Shown: piece by piece, positions 27,945 to 37,005 of the stretch
Numbering within the stretch: position 1 is the first letter of the stretch
Layout of the letters: each line of letters opens with the position of its first letter
NCBI RefSeq assembly: GCF_014925405.1
Contig: NZ_AQHJ01000035.1
Coordinates: 124,001-188,000 of the forward strand
Reading direction: 5' to 3'
Source: Pseudoalteromonas ulvae UL12
GTDB taxonomy: Bacteria > Pseudomonadota > Gammaproteobacteria > Enterobacterales > Alteromonadaceae
DNA length: 64,000 bases
The notes under the pieces: model-generated
What the model was told of the DNA's origin: nothing
The model's input: only the letters and a program-made list of their open reading frames with translations
The model's database searches: none
Made by a program: the position numbers and the translations under genes

Positions 27945-28145
27945 CTACTCGTATTCTTCTATCCATGCCATTTGAATTGCTTCTAAAATACGTTCACCAC
28001 AATGATTAGGGTCATCAGAAAAATCATCAAGGCTTAGGATCCAGTCACGTAAATCAACAAAGTTGACTGTCTTTGGGTCGATTGATGGGTAATGCTCATT
28101 TAAAGCAATGGCAATTGCATATGAATCTGTCCAAGTAAGTGCCAT
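27945..28145 (-). CDS. iscX: Fe-S cluster assembly protein IscX
   Basis: A 66-residue acidic protein, the same length as E. coli IscX, with the family pattern: LTWTDS at the start, IALNEHYPSIDPKTVNFVDL, WILSLDDFSDDP, and the end ERILEAIQMAWIEEYE. IscX binds IscS and iron and tunes cluster assembly. AAGGA lies six bases before the ATG. In E. coli it is the last gene of the isc operon; here it is solitary, with unrelated neighbours, so it must have its own promoter. Confidence 0.92.
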   Translation of the reverse strand: MALTWTDSYAIAIALNEHYPSIDPKTVNFVDLRDWILSLDDFSDDPNHCGERILEAIQMAWIEEYE

Positions 28146-28272
28146 GTCGGTTCCTTAAACATTATGTCTTCATTGCAGTATAGAAGTCTTGTGGGAAAAC
28201 AGATAATTGGCTTGCTGACCCATCGGCAGTGTTAAAATGGCTGCACATTATCATTTCCTAACGGGCATTAAG

Positions 28273-30612
28273 CTAAAAAGTAAATGAGGCGCTTAAAACA
28301 AAGTTCCGACCCACCTGAGGGATTTGGGAATTATACCAACCTTGTGAACGCTGACTGAAATCATTACCTGAACTAGCCGCTTCCACACCTGAATGGTAAT
28401 GTTGTTTATCAAAGATATTATTTATTTTAAAATTTATTGACCACAGTGCAAATTGATAACTCATATTGGCGTCTAGAGTGAAATAACTCGCATTTTCTTG
28501 GTGTTGGGCTCTAAGTGGGTTGCGCACATATAATTTTTTACGCGACACCCAATTCGCAGCAAGGTTTAAATTAAGAGCCTCGCTGATTGGTAAATTAAGG
28601 TTGGCATTGATTTTATGAGGTGCAATGTCTCCGATATCGATATTGTAATCTCGACAGGAGCCATCATTTTCTGTTGTCAGTTGGTTGCATTGCTCAATGC
28701 CATCACCGACCCAAGCGGCTAATTGATGGTCATAACTTACGCTACTAAGCGCTTTGATATACGTATAATATACATGCCCACTTAAGGATGTGTTTGGCAA
28801 CCACGGATGTTGGTATTTGAACTGGCCGCGGTATTCGAGGCCATAATTGCGTCTATGCCCGGCATTTTCAGCTTCTTCTTTGATGACATGGTCATAACGA
28901 GCGCTGAACAGTGAAAAATCATGCAGCCAATTTGCTTGCTGATACATATAAATAAATTCAAGATTTTTGACTTGTTCTGGTTGTAATTGTTCGTTAGCGT
29001 CTCGGCCGTTCCATCCACCCCAAAGTTGGGCTGCAGAGGGCTCTTGAAACGCCTCACCATAAATTAATTTTACTGTACTTGAATCGGTTAAAAAATGTAT
29101 CGCAGATAGGCGAGGGTTAAATGTCCCGCCATAAATACTGTTGCGATCGTAACGAGCACCTGCATTGATCCGCCATGTATCGAGTTGCCAAATACCTTGA
29201 AGATACAGTCCTTTATCTTTGATATGAATGAGATTGTTACTTGCCATCTCTTTGGCAGGTGTAGTGGGCTGTGGAATGGTTTGCTCTGTGCTCAGCACCA
29301 CACCTGGCTCAGTAGATGTACTACAAAATGATCCTTCCCAGTAGCCACAAACTTCGTACGCTTTAGTCAGTGATTTATGTTGATATTTAATGCCTGCGCT
29401 GAGCGTTAATTGTTGATCAAATTGCCACTCGTAATCTTGTTGCAGTAACCAGCTGTCATTAATGGAATTCCATTTAGATAAACTGACCGAAGATAAAACC
29501 TGCTGATTGTTGAGATTAGGGTTGACCGGATAGGCTTCTGCCCAATCGCCCCATTGTCTATTTTCGCGATATAACGCCAGCGTTTTGATTTTGAGGTCGC
29601 TTGTAAACTGGCTGTGATGTTTGAGGTAGAATTGCTCTGAGCTTCTTTGCCAAGCACTACCTGGTTGGCCTCGATCATTGGGGTAATACACACCATAGCC
29701 GTTAGTCAGCTGCCATAAAATCAGACCTGCAGTGAGATTACCATAACTTGCATCAGCCAATATTCCCCAGTTTTTGCTTGCATCGTGATATTGACCATAA
29801 CTATTTTTGTAACCTTGGTGTGGGCAGCGATCATTAGCACATTCATTCGCCAATGCTTGGTCTGCGACTATGGGTCCCCATATAGCCTGATTACTTAATA
29901 AAGCATTATCAAGGTATCCCCAAGGAGCAAAATCATCAATATCGGGTTCGTCGCTCTTAAACACACTGCCGCTGATGTTATATTGCCACTGTTCACTGGC
30001 GCCTGAAAGTGAGGCTTCGATGCGATTGCTATTATAACTGCCTTTGCTGATTGTGACGCTTTGACTATGTCCATTGCCCAGTGTTTTTGTTGCCTGTTTA
30101 GTAATAATATTGATGACACCAGAGAATGCGTTGGCGCCATAAACTGCACTGGCAGGTCCATACAGCACTTCGATTCGTTCAATATTATTCAGAGGATAGG
30201 TACTAGTCAGTGACGCTTCTTGTGTCCAAAGGTGATTATCGACAATGCCATTGATCATGATGAGAGTGCGTTGTGTGTAAGGGGTACGGTAGCCTCGTTG
30301 ATAGCTTGTGATATTTCCATTGCCATAGGTCATTGAATTATCAAAGCTGGGCAAGTTCATTATCACATCTTCAAGAGAGCGATAACCGCGTTGTTTGATT
30401 TCTTTTTCGCTGACTACGACCATAGCCGCAGGGGCGTTGCGAAGAGTTTCGTTGAGCCCAGAGGCTGAAGATACGGTGACATTGAGAAATTCTTCAATGT
30501 TGATATCACCAAATAAATCGATATCTAATTCATTGCATTTCGCTGGCGAAATGACGCTATGAGCAAAGAAGATTACAATCACATATTTTACAAATCGAAA
30601 TGACTGAAGCAC
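28273..30612 (-). CDS. TonB-dependent receptor, substrate unknown
   Basis: A 779-residue outer-membrane receptor. After the signal peptide comes INIEEFLNVTVSSASG, the mark of the subgroup with SLEELLNIEVTSVSK-type starts, then a plug with APAAMVVVSEKEIKQRGY and EVLYGPASAVYGANAFSGVI, and a long barrel ending SASFTF. Several extracellular loops contain Cys pairs (ANECANDRCPHQG; EVCGYWEGSFC; EQCNQLTTENDGSC). The start codon is GTG with only a weak ribosome-binding site. No Fur box is seen upstream, so iron is not the obvious ligand. It is downstream of the DUF1704 gene in the same direction (127 bp gap), possibly by chance. Confidence 0.85.
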   Translation of the reverse strand: MLQSFRFVKYVIVIFFAHSVISPAKCNELDIDLFGDINIEEFLNVTVSSASGLNETLRNAPAAMVVVSEKEIKQRGYRSLEDVIMNLPSFDNSMTYGNGNITSYQRGYRTPYTQRTLIMINGIVDNHLWTQEASLTSTYPLNNIERIEVLYGPASAVYGANAFSGVINIITKQATKTLGNGHSQSVTISKGSYNSNRIEASLSGASEQWQYNISGSVFKSDEPDIDDFAPWGYLDNALLSNQAIWGPIVADQALANECANDRCPHQGYKNSYGQYHDASKNWGILADASYGNLTAGLILWQLTNGYGVYYPNDRGQPGSAWQRSSEQFYLKHHSQFTSDLKIKTLALYRENRQWGDWAEAYPVNPNLNNQQVLSSVSLSKWNSINDSWLLQQDYEWQFDQQLTLSAGIKYQHKSLTKAYEVCGYWEGSFCSTSTEPGVVLSTEQTIPQPTTPAKEMASNNLIHIKDKGLYLQGIWQLDTWRINAGARYDRNSIYGGTFNPRLSAIHFLTDSSTVKLIYGEAFQEPSAAQLWGGWNGRDANEQLQPEQVKNLEFIYMYQQANWLHDFSLFSARYDHVIKEEAENAGHRRNYGLEYRGQFKYQHPWLPNTSLSGHVYYTYIKALSSVSYDHQLAAWVGDGIEQCNQLTTENDGSCRDYNIDIGDIAPHKINANLNLPISEALNLNLAANWVSRKKLYVRNPLRAQHQENASYFTLDANMSYQFALWSINFKINNIFDKQHYHSGVEAASSGNDFSQRSQGWYNSQIPQVGRNFVLSASFTF

Positions 30613-30739
30613 TTAATTTCAATGTGATGACAGGATGGTGTAATAACTATAGTAAATCATCAAAAAAGGGCAAAAAAGGCGAGACAATTTATTTGTTGAG
30701 CAGCCAATCTTAGCTGCCCAACATTCTGTAGCAAACCGC

Positions 30740-32722
30740 TTAATAAATTGCAGACACCAAATAATCCATTACGTTAGGAGGTGTTGATGGGACAATTTTA
30801 AGAGGGAATAAACTTTGTGGTTTTGGCATAAACCCGCGCTCGACCATTTCGTTAAGTAAGGTAAAATCGCTGATCCCTGTTTTGCCCACTAACAATACTG
30901 ATAAATCCTGTTGATCGCTCAAGTTGAGCATGTCACGGAAACCTTTAAGGTACAGGTAATCTTTGGTAAAGCCACCACCTCGATAAACGCGGGTAGTGAG
31001 GGTGAAGGCATCGTTATCACTTAATTCAAATCGTTCCTGTAGGGTATTAAATGTCAGTGAAAAATCACGCTGAGTAAGCATTAACTTAACTGCTATCACG
31101 CGCATAGCAAGTGTCTGCAAGCGGCGTAATGTTAAATTACCTGAACTATACTCACTTAAAATCGCCAGTCCTTCTTGAGTGTGTGTATCACCAATTAAAC
31201 CCAAAGACATGACTTTTAGCGGCTGTTTTTTTGCATTTAACGTAGTGACCATGTGAATGCCTAACTCATGGTGAGCAAATGCATCGAGCTCTTGATCCGA
31301 AAAGAGGGTATCTTTGTTGATATATAAAATATGCTTTTCGTTATTGACCATGGCTTTAGCAACGAGTTTAGCGGATTTTTCAATTTTACAGACTAATCCC
31401 CACTCTTTTGCACGTTGCTCAAAATAGGCCACCGCGGCATCGGCATCATGTACAAGCGGCCCTTCTTGATTGACTATGGCGGGCGCACGTAATAAAAACT
31501 CGGCATTGGCAATATCATTGTTACTAGGCTCGCCATAATACTTTAATGAGTTATAGATAAAGTCGTCAGTGCCAATGGAAGTGAGCAGCTCAATTTTGGT
31601 TGCGAGGTGATCGATAAAGCGACGGTAAAATAATTGCAAATCTGCATCAAGAATATCTTCAACCGGTAGCTTATACAGTTGCTCGCGAAATTGATGCGGG
31701 TTGATATTCAGTTGCTTATATTTAAACTGCGGCGTGTAACGTGTTTTTTGAGCGAAAAACTTTTTACGTTCGCTGGCTAAGTTAACCGGATTGATAAAGT
31801 TCAACGTGCCGACATTTTTACACAATGCAAACAGCTTTTTATCAAGTGCTAAGACTTCTTTTGGAATCGCAGAAGATAGAATATCACCGCGACGGGTTTT
31901 ACGGCTGTCGCTAAAGCGGCGCATAAAGAAAGCCGCCGTTTCCGAAACCGCTTGCTTCAAGCCAACTTTTAACTCATCTAAAACAAGATGATATAACTCA
32001 TGATTATCTTCATTTAAAAATACTTTTTTCACCGTTAGGGGGAGGGCTAAGGTGTTATCAAAATGAGCATAGATATGGGTGCATAAATAATTGACGCTGC
32101 CAGGCTGAGTTGCGCTATCTGTGGTAATCGCTAAGTTAGGCAAGCTAATTTTATTGAGTTGACGTTCAAAATGCTGGTTCACTTTACCCCAACGAGCCGC
32201 ATCAATTTGGTCGGTATCTATGGTAAACGTGCTTTGCTGTGCTTGGTTACTTTGGCTTTGTAATGCAAACACGAGACTATGTTGAAATTGCTTTTCTAAC
32301 CGTGCGACTAATGTTTTTAACACATTATAAAAGGCGTCATGTTTTTGCTGACTTAACGTACGTTGTTTAGCTGACCACGCTTTAGGCCATACTTTATTCT
32401 CAAATCGTTCTGGTTGACTTCCCACTCGAGATTTGACTTGGCTTAAGTCATATTCGAAATGGCTGTCATGGGCAATTAACGTGATCGGAAAAGATGAGAT
32501 GAGTTCATCGCAATACAGGCTAGAATCTTGGTGGCGCGTAGCAAAATCAAGGCTAATTGATTTGGCTAACTCAGCACGCAATTGCTGACCGCTGTGTAAG
32601 GATGTACACACTAACGGGCTGTATTGATCTATTTTTAATGAAAAAGCACCTTCAATGAGGGCATGAAAACAGCGCCCTTGATTGATGTGTGCAATCGCTT
32701 CTTGTTCAGTTAATATGAGCAT
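30740..32722 (-). CDS. N-formylglutamate-amidohydrolase-like / DUF1704 metallocarboxypeptidase fusion (QEGLA-motif protein)
   Basis: A 660-residue protein. Residues about 1-130 look like a diverged N-formylglutamate amidohydrolase: TSLHSGQQLRAEL recalls the zinc His-x-Gly strand, and FEYDLSQ stands where the family has its DLNR motif. The rest is DUF1704, known as 'flavohemoglobin expression-modulating QEGLA motif protein' and as the family of the human tubulin detyrosinase MATCAP. The zinc motif HELGIH (H485, E486, H490) and the third ligand Glu517 in TQEGLA are present, so an active metallocarboxypeptidase is predicted. Its start overlaps the ATP-grasp gene by 17 bp, so the pair is co-translated. 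The function in bacteria is unknown. Confidence 0.8.
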   Translation of the reverse strand: MLILTEQEAIAHINQGRCFHALIEGAFSLKIDQYSPLVCTSLHSGQQLRAELAKSISLDFATRHQDSSLYCDELISSFPITLIAHDSHFEYDLSQVKSRVGSQPERFENKVWPKAWSAKQRTLSQQKHDAFYNVLKTLVARLEKQFQHSLVFALQSQSNQAQQSTFTIDTDQIDAARWGKVNQHFERQLNKISLPNLAITTDSATQPGSVNYLCTHIYAHFDNTLALPLTVKKVFLNEDNHELYHLVLDELKVGLKQAVSETAAFFMRRFSDSRKTRRGDILSSAIPKEVLALDKKLFALCKNVGTLNFINPVNLASERKKFFAQKTRYTPQFKYKQLNINPHQFREQLYKLPVEDILDADLQLFYRRFIDHLATKIELLTSIGTDDFIYNSLKYYGEPSNNDIANAEFLLRAPAIVNQEGPLVHDADAAVAYFEQRAKEWGLVCKIEKSAKLVAKAMVNNEKHILYINKDTLFSDQELDAFAHHELGIHMVTTLNAKKQPLKVMSLGLIGDTHTQEGLAILSEYSSGNLTLRRLQTLAMRVIAVKLMLTQRDFSLTFNTLQERFELSDNDAFTLTTRVYRGGGFTKDYLYLKGFRDMLNLSDQQDLSVLLVGKTGISDFTLLNEMVERGFMPKPQSLFPLKIVPSTPPNVMDYLVSAIY

Positions 32723-33740
32723 CTTGGATCGCTTGTTTAAATTCAGACTTACGTTGGCTTATTGCTTCACGTGCATTGATGACACTTTCAACAAAATCAA
32801 TTACTTTTCTTTGTAATTTGGTGTTGTTAAGTTTATTGATACGCACAATCCCACCTGGGCTTTGTACGTTTACTTCAATCAGTTTTTCGTTAATCACGTC
32901 GATGCCGACAAACAATAAGCCATCGCGTACTAACTTAGGGCCGATATGCTTACACAGCGCTTTTTCTTGTTTGCTCAGCACATGTTTGACAACACTGCCG
33001 CCAGCATGAACATTTGAGCGCACATCACCATCGGCAGGAATGCGTTTCATTGCACCAATCGGTTCACCGTTGAGCATTAAAATACGCACATCACCCTGCT
33101 CGGCGCCTTCAACATATTCTTGTAAAATGACGTAATTGCCACCATCACCGCTATTGATATAAAACTCAAGTAATGAGTGAAAGCTTTTTTGAGCATGCTT
33201 TTCGACCAAAATCACCCCTTGGCCACCAAAGCCATCTAAAGGCTTCATAATCATTTTGTCGCTGGGTGAATCTCGCAATACTTCTTCTAAATACGCCGGT
33301 GACTTAGATACATGTGTCACAGGAATAAAGGTGTTGTTGACGTCATTAAATGAGGCGGTGTAGAGCTTGTTGTTTGCAACGCGCAGGCCATCGATATCAT
33401 TAAAAATAAATACATCATCACGCACCGAATCTAAAAAGTTCAGAGCGATAACATCCAACGGTGGATTAACACGCATTATAATCGTGTCAAAGCCCGCAAG
33501 CGGTAAGCGAGCCTGTGAGAACTGTGCTTTTTTATAAAAGCTGACGATATTACTTGGCACGGTATCTTTTTTAAAAATTTGGCAAAACGCGCTGGCTTCG
33601 GTGTCACGCATGGTCAAATTACTTGTAGTTGCAATGGCCACTGTATGACCGCGACTGACACATTCGTGGATCAAGCGCAGGGTTGAATCCGTCTCGGGCT
33701 CAACGCGATCCCATGGGTACATTAAAAAAAGAATATTCAT
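32706..33740 (-). CDS. GshB-like ATP-grasp amino-acid/peptide ligase
   Basis: A 344-residue ATP-grasp enzyme related to prokaryotic glutathione synthetase. The family landmarks are visible in order: DTIIMRVNPPLD near residue 85, the ATP-binding Lys and glycine loop IMKPLDGFGGQGVILVE (about 167-184), QEYVEGAEQGDVRILMLNG (about 208-227, Asp/Arg), ARG-type loop SNVHAGGS, and the metal site GIDVINEKLIEVNVQSPGG (about 279-297). It forms an amide bond between a carboxylate and an amine using ATP. A GshB role is possible, but the overlap with a DUF1704 carboxypeptidase and the lack of GshA nearby favour a special ligase. It is the first gene of the two-gene operon. Confidence 0.85.
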   Translation of the reverse strand: MNILFLMYPWDRVEPETDSTLRLIHECVSRGHTVAIATTSNLTMRDTEASAFCQIFKKDTVPSNIVSFYKKAQFSQARLPLAGFDTIIMRVNPPLDVIALNFLDSVRDDVFIFNDIDGLRVANNKLYTASFNDVNNTFIPVTHVSKSPAYLEEVLRDSPSDKMIMKPLDGFGGQGVILVEKHAQKSFHSLLEFYINSGDGGNYVILQEYVEGAEQGDVRILMLNGEPIGAMKRIPADGDVRSNVHAGGSVVKHVLSKQEKALCKHIGPKLVRDGLLFVGIDVINEKLIEVNVQSPGGIVRINKLNNTKLQRKVIDFVESVINAREAISQRKSEFKQAIQDAHIN

Positions 33741-34200
33741 GCCAAAAAAGCCTTAAAAATATGCAATTTATTGATTTTAATAATTAAATTTTAAATTTCA
33801 TTTGAACGAAAACACAGTTTTCGCGATTGTAGTCTGATTTTCTCTGATTAGGTATAAAAATATGGCCTTGCAGAGAAAATAACCTTTGTTATCGGTTGTC
33901 GCTTTTGCCTCAAAATACCATCCGTCATTGTTTTTGTGACTATTGACTGAAGCTCTTCCCTAAGGGCGCAGCTTCAAAGCCCAATTGGTCATGATGGTTT
34001 TCGCGTGAAAAATCCTTTTTATTTCAATTTAATCATCGATGAATTTAATGATGTATAACTGTTTAATTTATATATGAAATTTTATCAATCAATTGCACCG
34101 TTTACGTTGTAAAACAGGCATGGTTTGACTACATTTTGAGAACAGGAAAAATCAATGCTCATCGGTTTAAACCGCGGCAAGTAACAAGGATGATGTTTTT
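33741..34200. other. Divergent promoter region with leader ORF and palindrome
   Basis: 460 bases between the ATP-grasp operon (minus) and the decarboxylase (plus). AT-rich near 33760-33800. A 7-bp inverted repeat TGAAGCT / AGCTTCA brackets CTTCCCTAAGGGCGC at about 33948-33976. A 9-residue ORF with a good ribosome-binding site lies at 34155-34184. A shorter ORF at about 34074-34112 has no clear ribosome-binding site. No other gene is seen. Confidence 0.5.
34155..34184 (+). CDS. Possible leader peptide MLIGLNRGK
   Basis: A nine-codon ORF ending 16 bases before the decarboxylase gene. AGGA lies seven bases before its ATG, better than for many real genes here. It contains the 12-bp perfect palindrome CGGTTTAAACCG (34163-34174), which could form a hairpin in RNA or bind a dimeric regulator. 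Leader-controlled translation is a guess; the ORF is so short it may be chance. Confidence 0.3.
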   Translation: MLIGLNRGK

Positions 34201-35943
34201 ATGTATATCGATAAAAAAAGTAACGTTAATATTGCTTTTGGCCAAGACGCCCACCCTTGGATCAGTCAAATCCCCGAATTAGCTTATAGCCTCAATGGTG
34301 AGTTGTTAGTAAGCCCCCCAAGTGCTGATCCTGTCAAAGTGTACCAAGATCAAAACCATTACTTTTTTCATCAATTAAATGCCCTCAAAGAAGTGTCTAT
34401 GCAATTGCCTGCAATGGGGCTTCAGCATCAACAAGGGGTAAATCAACAACAAGTGTTGGATTATTTAACACAACAAAAAGCACATTTTTTGGGTTATCAA
34501 ATTGTTGTCAACACCGACTATAGCGATATTTTTCCTGTAGTGAATACCATGGTGAATAATTTAGGCGATCCTTTCACCAATGGCTTTTTTACCCTCAATA
34601 GCAAAGCGGCAGAGCGGGCGGTACTGGATTTTTATGCGTCGGTTTGGCGAGCTGATTGGCCTGCGCAGCGTTCAGGTCACCCTGATAGTTATTGGGGATA
34701 TGTCATGAGTATGGGCAGCACAGAAGGCAACTTATACGCAATATTAAATGCCCGAGATTATTTATCGGGTAATCGTTTAGTGGTTGATCAGCATGATCAT
34801 CACTTAGTGAAATCGACAACGCGCAATAGCAACCCAAACTACTACAAACCCATCGCCTTTTTCTCTGAAGATACCCATTACTCAATCTCAAAAGCGATTC
34901 ATGCCATGAATGTGGCGTCATTTTATGAAGTGGGCGTGGAACTGTATCCTCATGAATGTCCATTAGGTGGTGAGTGGCCAAGGCAAGTTCCCTCAGAGCA
35001 GCCGACTCAATTAGGCCAAGGGCACTTAGGTTCGGGTCGGATAGACATTGAAAAACTCGCATTGCTGGTGGAGTTTTTTGCTAAAAAAGAGCATCCAATT
35101 CTGATTGTGCTGAACTATGGAACCACATTTAAAGGGGCGTATGATGATATACCCGGTGTTTACAAAGCGCTCAAAGGTATCTTTATCAAATATGGCTTAG
35201 TCAACCGAGAAGTGTGCTTTGGGGATAACCAAGGGGAGGTTGATATTCGCCAGGGATATTGGATCCATGTTGATGGTGCTTTAGGCGCCTCTTTTATGCC
35301 ATTTATTAATATGGCGATGAAATCAGGGGCACTGAATCAAGAAAATTTTGCCGAGTTTGGGGCCAAGTTCCCTGAATTTGACTTTAATTTGCCCTATATC
35401 AGTTCAATCGTCACCAGTGGCCATAAGTTTTTAGGCGCGCCAACTCCTTGTGGGATTTATATGAGTAAGCAAAAGTACTTAGCGACCATGAATAATCCGC
35501 AATATACAGGAGCAGCTGATTCAACTTTAGCGGGCTCTCGCAATGGATTTGCGGCGTTAACGCTTTGGTCTTTATTGGGTAAGTCGGGTTATGCGCAATT
35601 ACAATCCAAAGCAATAAAGTCGTTGATGATGGCTATTTCTCTTCATAATCAGATGTCTGAAATTGCACAAATGATTGCTAAACGCGATGGACTGGATATA
35701 TGGTTACACCGCTCTGAATTCTCATTATGTTTAGTGTTTCGCCGGACCAATGCGGCTATTTGTTTTAAATATTCATTATGTGAAGCACAAGAACAAGTGA
35801 AAGTTGGATCAGAATGGGTCAATCGTCATTATGTACATTTGTACTGTTTATGGGATAGAAAAAATAGTACATTACAGGCGTTTTTACATGATATTGCGCA
35901 ACCAGGCGCGTTTGATGTGGACGCTGAGTATGGTATCAAATGA
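34201..35943 (+). CDS. PLP-dependent group II amino-acid decarboxylase
   Basis: A 580-residue enzyme of the pyridoxal-phosphate group II decarboxylase fold (glutamate/histidine/tyrosine decarboxylase superfamily). The PLP lysine is Lys409 in TSGHKFLGAP. Asp in HVDGALGASF (about 358) contacts the pyridine nitrogen, and MSMGSTEGNLYAI (about 172-184) matches the phosphate/cofactor region. It would turn an L-amino acid into an amine and CO2. The length and style (WGYVMSMGSTEGN) are close to bacterial histidine-decarboxylase-like proteins, but the substrate cannot be told. AAGGA precedes the ATG by about ten bases. It is divergent from the ATP-grasp/DUF1704 operon and possibly functionally linked. 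Confidence 0.82.
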   Translation: MYIDKKSNVNIAFGQDAHPWISQIPELAYSLNGELLVSPPSADPVKVYQDQNHYFFHQLNALKEVSMQLPAMGLQHQQGVNQQQVLDYLTQQKAHFLGYQIVVNTDYSDIFPVVNTMVNNLGDPFTNGFFTLNSKAAERAVLDFYASVWRADWPAQRSGHPDSYWGYVMSMGSTEGNLYAILNARDYLSGNRLVVDQHDHHLVKSTTRNSNPNYYKPIAFFSEDTHYSISKAIHAMNVASFYEVGVELYPHECPLGGEWPRQVPSEQPTQLGQGHLGSGRIDIEKLALLVEFFAKKEHPILIVLNYGTTFKGAYDDIPGVYKALKGIFIKYGLVNREVCFGDNQGEVDIRQGYWIHVDGALGASFMPFINMAMKSGALNQENFAEFGAKFPEFDFNLPYISSIVTSGHKFLGAPTPCGIYMSKQKYLATMNNPQYTGAADSTLAGSRNGFAALTLWSLLGKSGYAQLQSKAIKSLMMAISLHNQMSEIAQMIAKRDGLDIWLHRSEFSLCLVFRRTNAAICFKYSLCEAQEQVKVGSEWVNRHYVHLYCLWDRKNSTLQAFLHDIAQPGAFDVDAEYGIK

Positions 35944-35972
35944 GGACTTTTGGCTTGCAGCATTGTCCATCG

Positions 35973-36000
35973 AACAAAGGAGTAATCACACTCCTTTGTT
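35973..36000. terminator. Hairpin between convergent genes
   Basis: A perfect 11-bp stem AACAAAGGAGT / ACTCCTTTGTT with loop AATCAC. It overlaps the stop codon of the minus-strand diguanylate cyclase gene. There is no T tract beyond the stem on either side, so it may be a weak terminator or an mRNA 3' stabiliser. Confidence 0.5.
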
Positions 36001-37003
36001 AAGGTTGCCAACAGACTCGGTTTCGCCCTTGGGCTTTAGCTTGATATAAAAATTGATCAACCTGTTTTATAAACCCTTCGTGACTTGTCTGATCTTTCGG
36101 GGTAATGGTCGCCCCACCAATACTGACAGTGACATAATGTGAAACAGCAGAAGAACAATGGGCAAGCTGTAACTGTTCGACCGATAAACAAATCTCAGTC
36201 ATGATACGCTGGGCATCTTCGCGCTGCGTGTCTGGCAGCAAGACTACAAACTCTTCACCACCATAACGCGCAATCACATCGTGGGGTCGTTTGAGCTGTT
36301 GTTTAATATGTTGCGCCACTATTTTTAGCGCATCATCGCCACTTAAGTGACCATATTCATCGTTATAACTTTTGAAAAAATCAATATCGATTAGCGCAAC
36401 AGAAAGCGGCATTTCCTCGCGGCGGCTCGCACTCCATAGTTTTCGTACATCGAGTTCATAAAAGCGGCGATTATAAATTTCGGTGAGGCTATCGACCAAC
36501 GCGAGTTGTTCTAATAGCTTTTTGTTGCGTTGTTCACGCAGCACATTTTTGACCCGCGCTTTCACAATTGCCGGGTGAAAGGGTTTACTGATGTAATCAA
36601 CAGCCCCCAAATCAAGGCCATATTTTTCATCATCAGCAGAGATTTTGGCAGAAATGAAGATGACGGGAATATGCATGGTGCGATCATCGCTTTTTAAAGA
36701 GCGGATCACTTGATGGCCACTGATCCCTGGCATCATCACATCGAGTAAAATTAAATCTGGAATATGTTTTAATGCAAGGCTAAGCCCTTGTGCACCATCT
36801 TTGGCAAGAATAATCTTTCTCTGTGGCATTAATAGCTCAGATAACATAGTGCGATTATCCTTGGCGTCATCAATGATTAGAATTTTCTCAGGCTCGTTGC
36901 CCATAAAGGCAAAGGGATCTTTGGTATCATCAATCTTGATATCGGGTTCATCACAGGGCTGTGATGCATTTTGATTTGCTGGCTGTTTCATCCTGTCACC
37001 CAT
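35999..37003 (-). CDS. Response-regulator diguanylate cyclase (REC-GGDEF)
   Basis: A 334-residue protein: a polar N-terminal tail (1-38), a receiver domain with phospho-acceptor Asp88 (DLILLDVMMPG), and a GGDEF domain with active site GGEEF at 248-252 and an inhibitory-site RxxD (RPHD) just upstream. All catalytic features are present, so it should make c-di-GMP when phosphorylated, PleD/WspR style, with product inhibition. It begins two bases after the stop of the hybrid kinase gene (GAGG before its ATG), so the two form an operon and the kinase is its likely phosphate donor. Confidence 0.92.
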   Translation of the reverse strand: MGDRMKQPANQNASQPCDEPDIKIDDTKDPFAFMGNEPEKILIIDDAKDNRTMLSELLMPQRKIILAKDGAQGLSLALKHIPDLILLDVMMPGISGHQVIRSLKSDDRTMHIPVIFISAKISADDEKYGLDLGAVDYISKPFHPAIVKARVKNVLREQRNKKLLEQLALVDSLTEIYNRRFYELDVRKLWSASRREEMPLSVALIDIDFFKSYNDEYGHLSGDDALKIVAQHIKQQLKRPHDVIARYGGEEFVVLLPDTQREDAQRIMTEICLSVEQLQLAHCSSAVSHYVTVSIGGATITPKDQTSHEGFIKQVDQFLYQAKAQGRNRVCWQP

Positions 37004-37005
37004 AT

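Noticed and set aside
30613..30739. Fur box upstream of the third TonB receptor
   Set aside because: No GATAAT-type palindrome is present in the 127-bp gap, so iron control is not supported for this receptor.
32706..33740. Calling the ATP-grasp gene gshB
   Set aside because: The motifs fit the family, but the overlap with a DUF1704 gene and the lack of a gshA neighbour make ordinary glutathione synthesis uncertain; symbol left out.
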